A stretch of DNA of 64,000 nt from Rhodobacter sp. 24-YEA-8 (GTDB lineage: Bacteria > Pseudomonadota > Alphaproteobacteria > Rhodobacterales > Rhodobacteraceae): contig NZ_FNSK01000001.1 in assembly GCF_900105075.1 (NCBI RefSeq), positions 2,493,001-2,557,000 on the forward strand, written 5' to 3'. Within the stretch, counting starts at the first letter, position 1. Every line of letters starts with the position of its first letter. The notes below the pieces were generated by a model. The model searched no databases and was not told the origin of the DNA. It was given only the letters and a program-made list of their open reading frames with translations. The translations under genes were made by a program, and so were the position numbers. Positions 25,938 to 34,948 of this stretch are shown piece after piece.

Positions 25938-26283
25938 GCCTGGTTCCGGGAATGCGCGTTCCCCGATGGCTGCCCAAGACCGAGAAGGACCACATATGGC
26001 CCGCTCCGCCTTCCCATCTGCGCCGGGTCACAGGCCTTTCAGCCTGGCTTTGCCCATGTCGGCCAATCGCAAAACCGTCTCGACCTCCGCTGTGGCTTTG
26101 CCGTCCTGCTCTGCCTCTCTGCCTCTCTGCAGCGCAGCAGCGGCAGCACTCTGCCGATACCGCAGGCGTGACGCGACGTTATCTTGACGTTTACGTAAGC
26201 CCAATTGCATCACCGAAGATCAAAGCACATGTCTTAACCAGCCACCGGTCCGCGCCCGGGGGTACTATTCAGGAAAGAGGACA
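25938..26283. other. Intergenic region upstream of the MerR gene
   Basis: 346 bp without a supported gene. It contains a short direct repeat of ctctgcctct near 26106-26133 and, near its right end, the palindromic box described separately. The merR promoter must lie here. Confidence 0.5.
26183..26199. promoter_or_regulatory. Candidate MerR-family (LiuR-like) operator
   Basis: cttgacgtttacgtaag is an imperfect palindrome containing the perfect 8-mer ttacgtaa. It resembles the TTGACGTTTACGTAA-type boxes reported for LiuR, the MerR-family regulator of branched-chain and fatty acid catabolism. It also contains a -35-like ttgac, as is common where MerR proteins bind. The gene 85 bp downstream encodes a MerR protein followed by an acyl-CoA dehydrogenase. 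Confidence 0.5.
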
Positions 26284-26709
26284 ATGCCCAACGACGAGCA
26301 GATGACGATCCGCGAGATGTGCGACACCTTTGATGTCACCCCGAGAACGCTGCGCTTTTACGAGGCGAAAGAGCTGCTTGCGCCGATCCGCATCGGGTCG
26401 CAACGGCTCTACACCAGGCGCGAGCGGGCACGGTTGACCATCATCCTGCGGGGCAAACGTTTTGGCTTTTCGCTGGAAGACATCCGTCAGGTCCTGAACC
26501 TCTACGCCCGCGATGGCTCGAACCTCGCGCAGATGGAACGCACCTGGGATCTGGCCCAGGACAGGCTGCGCGCGATGGAGCAGCAGCGCGATGAACTGAC
26601 GGTTGCGATAGGCGATCTGAAGGCAGAGCTGGAGACCGGTGCCGGCCTGATCGCCGCCGCCCGGAGCCAGAATGCCCGCAGCCAGAATGCCGCCCCGCCA
26701 GGCAAATGA
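26284..26709 (+). CDS. MerR family transcriptional regulator
   Basis: 141 residues, ATG preceded by CAGGAAAGAGGACA. The N-terminal winged helix reads [20 protein letters not shown] with the wing [10 protein letters not shown]; a coiled-coil dimer helix follows (about 85-125). There are no metal-binding cysteines, so it belongs to the catabolic LiuR/PmrR-like group rather than the metal sensors. The C-terminus repeats RSQNA twice. It lies 50 bp upstream of an acyl-CoA dehydrogenase, which it probably controls together with itself through the box at 26183. Confidence 0.85.
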   Translation: MPNDEQMTIREMCDTFDVTPRTLRFYEAKELLAPIRIGSQRLYTRRERARLTIILRGKRFGFSLEDIRQVLNLYARDGSNLAQMERTWDLAQDRLRAMEQQRDELTVAIGDLKAELETGAGLIAAARSQNARSQNAAPPGK

Positions 26710-26759
26710 CCACTGCCGGGCCAGGAGGTCCGGCGGCACAGAACCGAAGGGAGAGAGCG

Positions 26760-28535
26760 ATGACCGGCTATACCGCCCCGGTGAAGGATATGCAGTTCAT
26801 TATGCATGATGTTTTCGGGATCTCCGGGTCTGACATTCCCGGCTACGCGGATCTCGACCGTGCCTTCACCGGTGCCGTGCTGGAAGAGGCCGGCAAGGTT
26901 GCCTCGGCCGTGCTCGCCCCTCTGAATGCAAGTGGTGACCGCCAGGGATGTGTGCTGGAAAATGACGTAGTGCACACGCCCGATGGGTTCAAAGCCGCGT
27001 TTGAAACGATGAAGCAGGGCGGCTGGACCGCGCTGGACTGCGATCCGGAATATGGCGGCCAGGGTCTGCCCTATCTGATCAATTGCGCCGTGGGCGAGAT
27101 CTTCGTCTCGGCCAATATGGCCTTCAATATGTATCAGGGCCTGACGCATGGCGCGGTTTCGGCGATCCATACGCATGGCACCGAGGCGCAAAAGGCGCAA
27201 TATCTCCCGAAGATGATCGCCTGCGACTGGACCGGCACCATGAACCTGACCGAGCCGCATTGCGGCACCGATCTGGGTCTTCTGCGCACCAGGGCCGAAC
27301 CGCAGGAGGATGGCTCTTATCTGATCACAGGTCAGAAGATCTTCATTTCGGCGGGCGACCATGATCTGGCCGAGAACATCATCCATCTGGTGCTGGCCCG
27401 CGCGCCAGGTGGCGGCGAAGGCACAAAAGGCATCTCGCTTTTTATCGTGCCGAAGTTTCTGGTGAACGATGATGGCTCTGTCGGGGCAAGAAACGGTATC
27501 TCGACCGGCAAGATCGAAGAGAAGATGGGCATTCACGGCAACGCGACCTGTGTGCTGAATTATGATGGCGCGCAGGGCTGGCTGCTGGGCGATCTCCACA
27601 AGGGGATGCGGGCCATGTTCACCATGATGAACGAGGCGCGGCTGGGGGTCGGTCTTCAGGGCTATGCCCTGGCCGCGGCAGCGTATCAGAACGCGGTCAC
27701 CTATGCGAAAGACCGCCTCCAGGGCCGTGCCGTGACCGGGGCGGAGAACCCGCAAGGCGCCGCCGACCCTCTGATCGTGCATCCCGATATCCGCCGCATG
27801 CTGATGGATCAGAAGAGCTTTGTCGAAGGCGCAAGGGCGCTGACCTTCTGGGGCGCCTCGCTGATCGACCGCGCGCATCGCAATGCCGATGCCGAGGCCG
27901 ACGGGCTGATCGGTTTGCTGACGCCGGTCATAAAGGGGTTCCAGACCGATAAGGGTTTTGAATCGACGGTCGGGGCGCAGCAGGTTTTCGGCGGCCACGG
28001 CTATATCGAAGAACAGGGCATGAGCCAGTTCGTCCGCGATGCCAGGATCGCGATGATCTATGAGGGCGCGAATGGCGTGCAGGCGCTGGACCTTGTCGGG
28101 CGTAAACTCGCGGCGGATGGCGGCAGGCATGTGATGGCGTTTTTCGACCTGGTGAAGTCCGAATGCCGCGCCCATGACGGTGATGAGCGGATGAAGCCCT
28201 TCGCTGACGCGCTGACAACCGCCTCGAAACAACTGCAGGCTGCGGCCATGTATTTCATGCAGAACGGCGCGAAAAATCCGAATGCGGCGCTGGCGGGATC
28301 CTCCGATTTTCTGCATCTGGCCGGCCATGTCTGCCTTGGCCTGATGTGGACGAAAATGGCCGGTGCCGCCTTTGCCGCTCTTGATGCCGGCGCGGCGGAC
28401 CAGGACTATCTTGACGCCAAGATCGCCACCGGCCGCTATTACATGGCCCGCCAGCTGCCCGCCTGTGCAACGCATCTGGCCCGGATAGAGAGTGGTGCGG
28501 ATCCGGTCATGGCTTTGGCCGCAGAGGCGTTCTAG
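26760..28535 (+). CDS. Large acyl-CoA dehydrogenase (DmdC/FadE-like)
   Basis: 591 residues from ATG 26760, with GAAGGGAGAGAGCG upstream. The start [18 protein letters not shown] and the overall length are those of the 590-residue acyl-CoA dehydrogenase group that includes 3-methylmercaptopropionyl-CoA dehydrogenase DmdC. Core motifs: [27 protein letters not shown], and the catalytic glutamate in [18 protein letters not shown]. It also carries the extra C-terminal domain of that group. FAD-dependent oxidation of an acyl-CoA is certain; the substrate (DMSP-derived thioester or ordinary fatty acyl-CoA) is not. It forms an operon with the MerR regulator. Confidence 0.85.
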   Translation: MTGYTAPVKDMQFIMHDVFGISGSDIPGYADLDRAFTGAVLEEAGKVASAVLAPLNASGDRQGCVLENDVVHTPDGFKAAFETMKQGGWTALDCDPEYGGQGLPYLINCAVGEIFVSANMAFNMYQGLTHGAVSAIHTHGTEAQKAQYLPKMIACDWTGTMNLTEPHCGTDLGLLRTRAEPQEDGSYLITGQKIFISAGDHDLAENIIHLVLARAPGGGEGTKGISLFIVPKFLVNDDGSVGARNGISTGKIEEKMGIHGNATCVLNYDGAQGWLLGDLHKGMRAMFTMMNEARLGVGLQGYALAAAAYQNAVTYAKDRLQGRAVTGAENPQGAADPLIVHPDIRRMLMDQKSFVEGARALTFWGASLIDRAHRNADAEADGLIGLLTPVIKGFQTDKGFESTVGAQQVFGGHGYIEEQGMSQFVRDARIAMIYEGANGVQALDLVGRKLAADGGRHVMAFFDLVKSECRAHDGDERMKPFADALTTASKQLQAAAMYFMQNGAKNPNAALAGSSDFLHLAGHVCLGLMWTKMAGAAFAALDAGAADQDYLDAKIATGRYYMARQLPACATHLARIESGADPVMALAAEAF

Positions 28536-28564
28536 ACTGACGCAAGCCCGCTCTGGAGAGACTG

Positions 28565-28777
28565 ATGCCGAAACGTTTCCGACTGACCCGCCGCTTTCCC
28601 GTCGCCATGACCGAAGACGGCTATCGCCGGCTGAAGCGCTTCGCCTTCGATGCAGGCCTCGATGAAGGAGAAGCCCTGTCCTTCCTCTTCGAAAATTTCG
28701 ACTCGGTCATCGACAGTGAAAAACTCACCCATCGGCTGCGGCTGTTCAATTCCGAGCTCGACGCGCGCAAACGGTAA
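28565..28777 (+). CDS. Small conserved-looking protein of unknown function
   Basis: 70 residues, start ATG with CTGGAGAGACTG upstream, 29 bp after the acyl-CoA dehydrogenase. Basic N-terminus (PKRFRLTRRFPVAMTEDGY), then a helical acidic stretch (FDAGLDEGEALSFLFENFDS) and a basic tail. It has the look of a small ribbon-helix-helix or regulatory partner, but no family is recognised. The ribosome site and placement suggest it is translated. Confidence 0.55.
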   Translation: MPKRFRLTRRFPVAMTEDGYRRLKRFAFDAGLDEGEALSFLFENFDSVIDSEKLTHRLRLFNSELDARKR

Positions 28778-29178
28778 CCGCCGGCGGGCGTCAGCCAATG
28801 AACGCCGCCTGAGGGGAGGGTATGTGGATCGAGAGGAAAGCCTCATCAAAGGCTGCCCGCCCCGAACCCTTAGCAAGTCTCTGAACAATTCCGGCCCCGA
28901 CGCCCCTCCATCGTGCCTGAACGGCAGATCCGGGCGAATGGCCATGCCGAACGCCGCGCTGCCACCGATATGCTTCACCGCCACTCGCCCGGAACTCCCG
29001 GCCCTCCGCCATCGACGGCAGATCTGACCGGCAGCCCGGATAGGCCAGGCCACGGCGTCGCCGGAAGAGGATCGAAGTAAAGATGCGGTGCGGCCATGCC
29101 TTCGGTGAACGCATCTTATCGCGCGATCCGGACCGCCAGGCAGTCGAAGCCCAGACCCGCAGCGCGCTTACCTGCAGT
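28778..29178. other. Intergenic region, nothing recognised
   Basis: 401 bp between the small protein gene and the convergent LysR gene. Frames exist on both strands but none shows a family, a ribosome site or sensible composition. Confidence 0.5.
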
Positions 29179-30069
29179 TCAGGCGGCGAGCGTCAGGCCG
29201 CCATTGCGACTGATTTCGGTGGTCACTTCGGTGATCAGGCTGTCCAGCGCCGGATTTCTGGCCTTCCGAGCACGCCGGATGACATAGGCAAGCGCCGGCG
29301 GTCTGGGCAATCGGTCCGCGAGCACCTCCATCTCAGCGCGCAGATACCGGTCGCTCAGCAGCGCCACCCCGAGGCCGGCATTGACCGCTGCGGTAATCCC
29401 CGCCGCGCTTGAACATTCGAAGACGGTTTCCAGCATCGCACCGCCATCCTGGCCGATATCCAGCGCCCATTGACGATAGAAACACTCATCATCAAAAGAC
29501 AGAAACGGTACCGGTCCATCTGGCGCAAGTGCAAGTTCGCGGGATTTCACCCAGTGCAGCGCCTCGCGGAACAGCACGACATCGGCGGGCCGGATTTCAT
29601 GGGCAAAGACCTGAATGATGGCGGCATCGAGCTCGCCACGATCCAGCATGGCGCGCAAGACGAGGCTCATGCGGACCCGGGTGCGCACCGACACCTGCGG
29701 GTGCAGGCGATGAAAGCGCCCAAGGATCCGCGCGAGGTCCGAGCAGGTGGTGTCTTCGGTCAGGCCCAGCAGGATCCGGCCGCTGAGATCGTTTTTCGTG
29801 AGGCTCAGCAGCGCTTCGTCATGCAGGCTGAGGATCCGGTCGGCATAGGACAGCAGTTCTTCTCCCTGCTTTGTGAAAACCGCCATGCCGGGCCTGCGGC
29901 AGAGGATTTCGCAATCCAGGCTGGTCTCCAGCCGCTTTATCTTGTGGCTGACTGCGGATTGCGTCAGCCCGAGTGCCGCGGCCGCGCGCGTGACACCTCC
30001 GTGCTGACGGATGGCCCTGACAGCGCGCAAAGCGTCGATATCGAGGCGTCGCGATAGAAGTTCGGTCAT
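29179..30069 (-). CDS. LysR family transcriptional regulator
   Basis: 296 residues. The N-terminal winged helix (about residues 10-70) reads AVRAIRQHGGVTRAAAALGL then TQSAVSHKIKRLETSLDCEI, fully typical. The remainder is the periplasmic-binding-protein-like effector domain. It is divergent from an EamA transporter gene across 136 bp of AT-richer DNA, the usual arrangement when a LysR protein controls its neighbour. The effector is unknown, perhaps the exported metabolite. Confidence 0.9.
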   Translation of the reverse strand: MTELLSRRLDIDALRAVRAIRQHGGVTRAAAALGLTQSAVSHKIKRLETSLDCEILCRRPGMAVFTKQGEELLSYADRILSLHDEALLSLTKNDLSGRILLGLTEDTTCSDLARILGRFHRLHPQVSVRTRVRMSLVLRAMLDRGELDAAIIQVFAHEIRPADVVLFREALHWVKSRELALAPDGPVPFLSFDDECFYRQWALDIGQDGGAMLETVFECSSAAGITAAVNAGLGVALLSDRYLRAEMEVLADRLPRPPALAYVIRRARKARNPALDSLITEVTTEISRNGGLTLAA

Positions 30070-30205
30070 GATAATGCCTCACCGGTGACCCCATGATCAT
30101 GACCAGGTGGCAATGTTCAGGCAAGCATTCATTACATTTGCGATGATCTTGTCATTTGAATATCGAAATTTGTCATGTGCTCCGACGCCTGAAACCCCGT
30201 AGCCA

Positions 30206-31132
30206 ATGGCAATCCTGTCCAAACCGGAACACAGAATGTCCAACCTCGCCACTGCTCTGCCGGCCCGCGCCCGGCCCTGGTTTCTCTGGCCTGCCATGGC
30301 GCTCATGCTGGTGGTCGGATGGAGCTCCGGCTTCGTCGGCATCCGATACGCGAATGATGAGGCGGATATTGCCCTCCTGCTGTTCTGGCGGACGCTGATT
30401 TCGGGCCTGATCCTTTTGCCCTTTGCGATTTTGTTCGGGCCTCGCCTGTCGCTGAAGGCAATTCTGGCGCAGATGGGCTTTGGGGTGATGGCGGTTTTTA
30501 TTTACCTTGGGGGGTTTGCGCTGGCCATCGGCGAACGTGTCCCGACGGGCCTGGTCGCGCTGATCTCTGATCTGCTTCCGCTTGCCATTGCCGCCATGTC
30601 GCAACCTTTGCTGGGTGAACGCCTTACCCCACGCCAATGGCTGGGAACCGGGATCGCCCTGGCCGGGGTCTTGCTTGTGACCTTTGACAGCCTGAGTCTG
30701 GGAACTGCCCCCCTCTGGGCCTATGGGCTGACAGTGGTGTCGATGCTGGTCTTTGCCCTTGCCTCTATTCTGCACCGCAGACAGCCCCTGCTGCGCATCC
30801 CTGTGTATCAGAGCCTGTGCATTCACACCCTTACCAGTTCTGTCCTGTTCGCAGCCTGCGCCTGGATGAGCGAAGGAAGTCTGGCCCCGCCGCTGACGCA
30901 GAAATTCGCACTCGGCATGGCCTGGCTGGTGCTGATCGCGACCTTCGCGACCTACTCGGTCTATTACACGGCGCTCAGGATGTTTCCTGCGGCGAAAGTC
31001 AGCGCCGCCATTTATCTGAGCCCCCCCGTCACGATGGTATGGGCATGGGCGCTGTTCTCCGAACCTCTGACCATGGCAATGTTTGCGGGTCTTGCGGTCA
31101 CGATGCTGGGGGTCTGGCTGACCTCGCGCTAG
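30206..31132 (+). CDS. EamA/DMT family transporter
   Basis: 308 residues with ten predicted membrane segments in two EamA halves; the first half includes MVVGWSSGFVGIRYA-like sequence and LLFWRTLISGLILLPF, the second ends SPPVTMVWAWALFSEPLTM. A second ATG at 30236 (MSNLATALP) is an alternative start; neither has a strong ribosome site. It probably exports an amino acid or similar small molecule across the inner membrane. Divergent LysR regulator next door. Confidence 0.85.
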   Translation: MAILSKPEHRMSNLATALPARARPWFLWPAMALMLVVGWSSGFVGIRYANDEADIALLLFWRTLISGLILLPFAILFGPRLSLKAILAQMGFGVMAVFIYLGGFALAIGERVPTGLVALISDLLPLAIAAMSQPLLGERLTPRQWLGTGIALAGVLLVTFDSLSLGTAPLWAYGLTVVSMLVFALASILHRRQPLLRIPVYQSLCIHTLTSSVLFAACAWMSEGSLAPPLTQKFALGMAWLVLIATFATYSVYYTALRMFPAAKVSAAIYLSPPVTMVWAWALFSEPLTMAMFAGLAVTMLGVWLTSR

Positions 31133-31665
31133 AACCGGCGCTTCGCACCTGAAAGACCGCGCCGCTTCGCGTGACTGCAGGCGCCGGACGAACAGCAGGG
31201 CCAGGCCGGCCCAGCCAATCGCGAGCCGCTGGCGGCCTTTCCCGGGGCAGATGCGATTCATTGACCCCGGGCCTCCCTTCTCGGACTGACCATGAGCTTT
31301 CGCATATTCCCTCCCCACCCGGATCATCGCCTCGCGGGACAGGTTGCGGATCGAGAAAAACACCTGAAGGCGATCAGCACTGAGGCTTCAGCGCCGTGAC
31401 GCGCGGGGGAAATCCGGCCAGCCGCGAGGCCGATGCAGGCGGCTCTGGGATGACCAGGAGCCGCCTTTGCTTTGGCCAGGGCAACTGAAGGTGCACGACA
31501 GAGCGGGCAGGAGCGCAATTCGGCGGGCCTCAGCCTGGTACCGCCCATGAATCCGGCTGGATTTCGCGCGTGATATTGCGTGATGGAGCCTGCATGCGGC
31601 CCTGACGTTTTAGAGCTGTCGCCGCAATGAAGCGCGACAAACCTGTCGTAAATGGAGGACTAGCA
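31133..31665. other. Intergenic region, nothing recognised
   Basis: 533 bp. A minus-strand frame beginning at a GTG near 31363 (FFSIRNLSREAMIRVGREYA) has plausible codons for about 40 residues, but matches no family I know and then degenerates into low-complexity sequence opposite the EamA gene. Promoter for the small gene at 31666 must lie at the right end. Confidence 0.45.
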
Positions 31666-31836
31666 ATGGCAGACCCCAGAGACCCGACCCGCGAGCAGCC
31701 GCGCGATCCGAAGCAACCTCAGGTGAAGGATCCGCACCGCAAATCTGACAGTGATCCCGGACGCCAGCAGGAACAGCAGATGCCCGGCCAGAAACAGCCC
31801 GGTAACGATCAGCCGCGTCAGCCCCAGCGGCGCTGA
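31666..31836 (+). CDS. Very hydrophilic 56-residue protein, function unknown
   Basis: 56 residues made almost only of Pro, Gln, Asp, Arg and Lys (starts MADPRDPTREQPRDPKQPQ, ends QPRQPQRR). It has a good ribosome site (AATGGAGGACTAGCA) and a strong intrinsic terminator seven bases after its stop, so it is a self-contained gene. No signal peptide, membrane helix or cysteine. It would be intrinsically disordered; a stress-linked role is possible but is a guess. Confidence 0.65.
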   Translation: MADPRDPTREQPRDPKQPQVKDPHRKSDSDPGRQQEQQMPGQKQPGNDQPRQPQRR

Positions 31837-31842
31837 CCCGTC

Positions 31843-31870
31843 GGCGGCGGGGAAAACCCCGCCGCCTTCG
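31843..31870 (+). terminator. Intrinsic terminator of the small hydrophilic protein gene
   Basis: A perfect 10-bp stem ggcggcgggg / ccccgccgcc with loop aaaa, followed by ttcg. Very stable though the T-run is short. Confidence 0.7.
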
Positions 31871-32254
31871 CTATGGGAGGTGTCGGGGTTACTGGGAGGA
31901 AGCGGATCGTGACGTCAGAAAAGACCAGTTCAGTGCCGTTCGGGCCCTCCGTGCCATGGCCGCATGTCCAGCCAGAAGAGACGGAGGAGAGAACGTCGTT
32001 CAACCCATCGCGGCATGACCGTGGGCCGGCGGATCATCAGGCAGATTGCCAGAGACCGAAGGAGCAGGCCTGTTGAAAAAGAGCGCGATCATGAGCCCGG
32101 CCGGAACGGGCTGGGCCGAAAACAGCGCTCTTGGGTCATGTTGCAAAATGGCGGGACCATAGCCTGACAAAGGCGGCGTCGGCAAAGGCGCGGATACTGC
32201 CTGCGATATTGTCGCAGCCGTTGGCCAGTCAACAGCTTTTCGGTTTGTTGAAGA
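31871..32254. other. Intergenic region, nothing recognised
   Basis: About 380 bp without a credible gene, leading into the second IS5-like remnant. It may contain decayed mobile DNA. Confidence 0.4.
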
Positions 32255-32603
32255 GGGTCATCTAGACAGCCTTGCGCATCTCTCGGTTCTTGCGCATCGG
32301 GATCATCGGCGCCGCGCCGCGGCTTTCTATATCCTCGTGACGTCTATCCGAGCGACAGCCCCGGTGCCACAGGCATAACAGCATCCGGGGGCGGCCAGAA
32401 CGGCTCTCATCGGGACGTCAGCGCCGTTGGCCAAGGCGGTTGGACCCTGGTCCTGGAACTGGCCCCGCAAACGAACCAGGGATCGTTCTTCCACCGGACC
32501 TCTCGAACAGCAGAGAGCCTTTTATCAGCAGTCCCCCTGTTGCTTCCGCTGAATGGTGATGGGCGCGGATCACAGTGCTGTCGATGAACTGAAGGCCGCT
32601 CAT
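32255..32603 (-). pseudogene. IS5-family transposase remnant (copy 2)
   Basis: The minus strand reads FIDSTVIRAHHHSAEATGGL and further on RKNR in the same order as copy 1 at 528-975, and the DNA lines up over most of its length (for example acagccttgcgcatctctcgg against acagccttgcgcaccttgcgg). It is more degraded: several stops and indels interrupt the DDE core. Both copies keep only the catalytic-half segment. Confidence 0.7.
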
Positions 32604-33159
32604 CGTTGGCTATCAGATCGCGCGCCAGAATTGGCTCCCACGCAGAGATGACCCTGAAACACATGGCATCGAGAACGGAAATCCATTTTCTTAACATGAT
32701 CTGCGGACCGTGCTGCCCCGCTATCCCTCGGCGCCCGCATGATAAACGGATTGGCTCCAAAAATCGATTCCGGAACAAGCTGCGGCCTGATTCCACCGGA
32801 GTTTTCGGTGCATGACAAGGCAACCTTATGACGCGCAGAAACATTCCTCTGGTCCGCTTTGACGATGCCGTGGCGCCCAGGCGCCATAAATCGGTGTTCG
32901 GTGTGCCTTTACAGTTCCCGGTTCCTGACGAATTCTGCGCGGGATCGACGGCTTCCACACAGGTCATTGCCAGGCTCCGGTCTGCGAACCGGCGCGGGCA
33001 AGGATGATGATGACCCTGATGCCGCATGAGGCGCAGATCATCGACATCGCGAACTGACCTGCGCTCCGGTCGCCCCTCGTCCATAACGAGAGCCCCTGCG
33101 GTGACAGTTGTCGATATCGCCGCGCCAAAGCGACAAAACCGGCAAGCGCTCTTGCCGCT
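32604..33159. other. Decayed region without recognisable gene
   Basis: A plus-strand stretch at 32828 (TRRNIPLVRFDDAVAPRRH) has reasonable codon use for about 58 codons, then stops. No family recognised. It lies between an IS remnant and a broken FGE-like gene, so it is probably gene debris. Confidence 0.4.
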
Positions 33160-33639
33160 TGTCAGAGGCGAGCGGTCTCCGGATCCGGTGGTCCCGTCCT
33201 TCTGCAAGGGGCACATGACGCCAGGGCTTTTGCAGCGTTTACCGGCCCCCGCCTGCCCTCCAAAGCGCAATGGGAGTATGCCGCGCGCGGCGGGCTTACG
33301 CGGGTGAAATTCCCTTTGGGGAAGGATCGGACCCCGGCTGGCTGGCATGGGCATATTATGTGGCAAGCCCGCTTTCCCGATCGGAACAGCGCAGAGGAGG
33401 GCGCGGCAGCCGCCGCTCCGGTCAGGGCCTTTGCGCCGAACGGCTATGGGCAGCTTGATATGACTGACACTGTCTGGGAATGGACGGCGGGTGGCAGCAA
33501 GGTGAGGCGCGGCGGATCGCATCTGTGTCATGACAGCTATTGCGCCAACCATTTCGTACAGTCGCGCAGCCATAATACGGCGGAAAGCCCGACCGGTCCT
33601 ACTTGCTTTCGGCTGATCTGGGCTGAACCCGGCCCCTGA
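33160..33639 (+). pseudogene. Formylglycine-generating enzyme (sulfatase-modifying factor) fragment
   Basis: In-frame from about 33214: HDARAFAAFTGPRLPSKAQW, EYAARGGLTRVKFPLGKD, then RNSAEEG...APNGYGQLDMTDTVWEWTAGG, and RRGGSHLCHDSYCANHF close to the end. This is the C-terminal core of FGE-sulfatase proteins (usual RLPTEAEWEYAARGG, DMxGNVWEWT, RGGS). Upstream similarity (SPDPVVP) is in a different frame, there is no N-terminus, and the linker between WEWT and RGGS is much too short. The active-site-type cysteines in HDSYC are present. It is a truncated, frameshifted relic. Confidence 0.75.
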
Positions 33640-33751
33640 CAGAGGCCGCCCCCCTGAAATCGCACCAACCCATTCCGCCTTCACGGAATTTCTGCTATCT
33701 CTGCGCGGGATATGGCCGCAGGCCCCCTGTCAGTTGCCGGAGGCCGATACC

Positions 33752-34768
33752 ATGACCCATGCTGCGACAAGGCTGTTCTGTTTCGCAAACCAGGATGCTG
33801 GCTGGATGCCGGTCAATCATCTGATCAGCCTGATGGCGCGGCTCCTTGAGGCCGGGAGTTACGACCTTGGCCCCTGCAGGCTGTCCCTGCCCCGGCGGCT
33901 TGGCGCGACGCTGTTTCCTCCGTCGCGCGGCGGCACGGGCGGTGATATCTTTGTGCTGCGCTCACCTTCCGAACTGATGCGGGCGCTGGCCCATCCGCTC
34001 TGGCGCGAGAAACGGGCGTTCCGCGCGCTCTGGGTGATCGACAGTTTCTGGACCGGGACCTGGCCGCGCCCCGCCAGGCGCCTGCTGTCGCATTTTGATT
34101 TGGTGGCCTATACCCGCGAGGGTGATGCGCCGGATTACGAAGCGCTGGCGCCGGGCCGCGCGATCTATCTCGGCTGGGGGGCCGATGTGCTGGATCTGGG
34201 CAGCAATGCGTCAGAGCGCCCGATTGATCTCTTGCGGATCGGCCGTCAGCCCGAGGCCTGGGATGATGACGCGCGCACCGCCGCCGCCTGCGCGGCGCGG
34301 GGGTTGCAGTTCCAGGGCCGCCCCCCCTTCCCCGCCAGCCCGGAAACACAGCAGACCGAACTGATGCGCGACTGGTATGCGCGGTCGAAATTCATCATCG
34401 CGCATTCGAATATCGCGGCGCCCGCCCCCTATACCCACCCGACACGCGCCTATGTCACCGCGCGCTGGACCGATGCGCTGGCCTGTGGTGCCAGCGTTGC
34501 CGGGCGCCAGCCCGAGGGCGATTTGCGTCTGGTCAGCTGGCCCGGCGCGGTGCTGGAAACCGGCGGGATTGATCTTGAGCGCAACCTTGATCTGATTGCC
34601 GAAGCCGTCCGGGCCTGGACTCCGGAGGTTGCGCGCCGCAACCATCACGAGGCACTGGCGCGCCTTGACTGGCGGATCCGGATCGCGGCCCTCGCCACCA
34701 GACTCGGGCTGAGCACACCCGCCCTTACCGCCGATATGCAAAGGCTGCAGGCGGCGATCAAAGGCTGA
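33752..34768 (+). CDS. Glycosyltransferase-like protein
   Basis: 338 residues from ATG 33752, with CCGGAGGCCGATACC upstream. The C-terminal half resembles family-1 type glycosyltransferases: RSKFIIAHSNIAAPAPYTHP, YVTARWTDALACGASVAGRQ, where a conserved 'R..E.lA.G..v.g' nucleotide-sugar binding stretch is expected. No membrane segment or signal peptide. It would transfer a sugar in the cytoplasm; donor and acceptor are unknown. It is a single gene 180 bp upstream of pnp in the same direction and is possibly the last intact member of the region preceding it. Confidence 0.6.
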   Translation: MTHAATRLFCFANQDAGWMPVNHLISLMARLLEAGSYDLGPCRLSLPRRLGATLFPPSRGGTGGDIFVLRSPSELMRALAHPLWREKRAFRALWVIDSFWTGTWPRPARRLLSHFDLVAYTREGDAPDYEALAPGRAIYLGWGADVLDLGSNASERPIDLLRIGRQPEAWDDDARTAAACAARGLQFQGRPPFPASPETQQTELMRDWYARSKFIIAHSNIAAPAPYTHPTRAYVTARWTDALACGASVAGRQPEGDLRLVSWPGAVLETGGIDLERNLDLIAEAVRAWTPEVARRNHHEALARLDWRIRIAALATRLGLSTPALTADMQRLQAAIKG

Positions 34769-34948
34769 TGCAGAAGGGGGCCGACCGGATCGGGCTTCCC
34801 AAACAGGCCATTTTCCTGTATGGCCCGCGCCATCTGAGACGTGACGCCCCTGGCCCCGGGCACATGCATGAGGATTGGGGCGGCGACAATGGGGTCGCCA
34901 TATATCGGGAGACCGGCAGGGGCCGGAGCGCTCCCAAGAGGAAAATGC

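Noticed and set aside
25891..26187. Tandem ctctgcctct stretch as a possible CRISPR or regulatory repeat
   Set aside because: Units are too short and too few, with no spacers; it is a local slippage-type repeat.
30173..31363. A 396-codon minus-strand frame opposite the EamA gene
   Set aside because: The body is an antisense shadow rich in Arg/Gln/His. Only its first 40 codons lie in free DNA and match nothing known.
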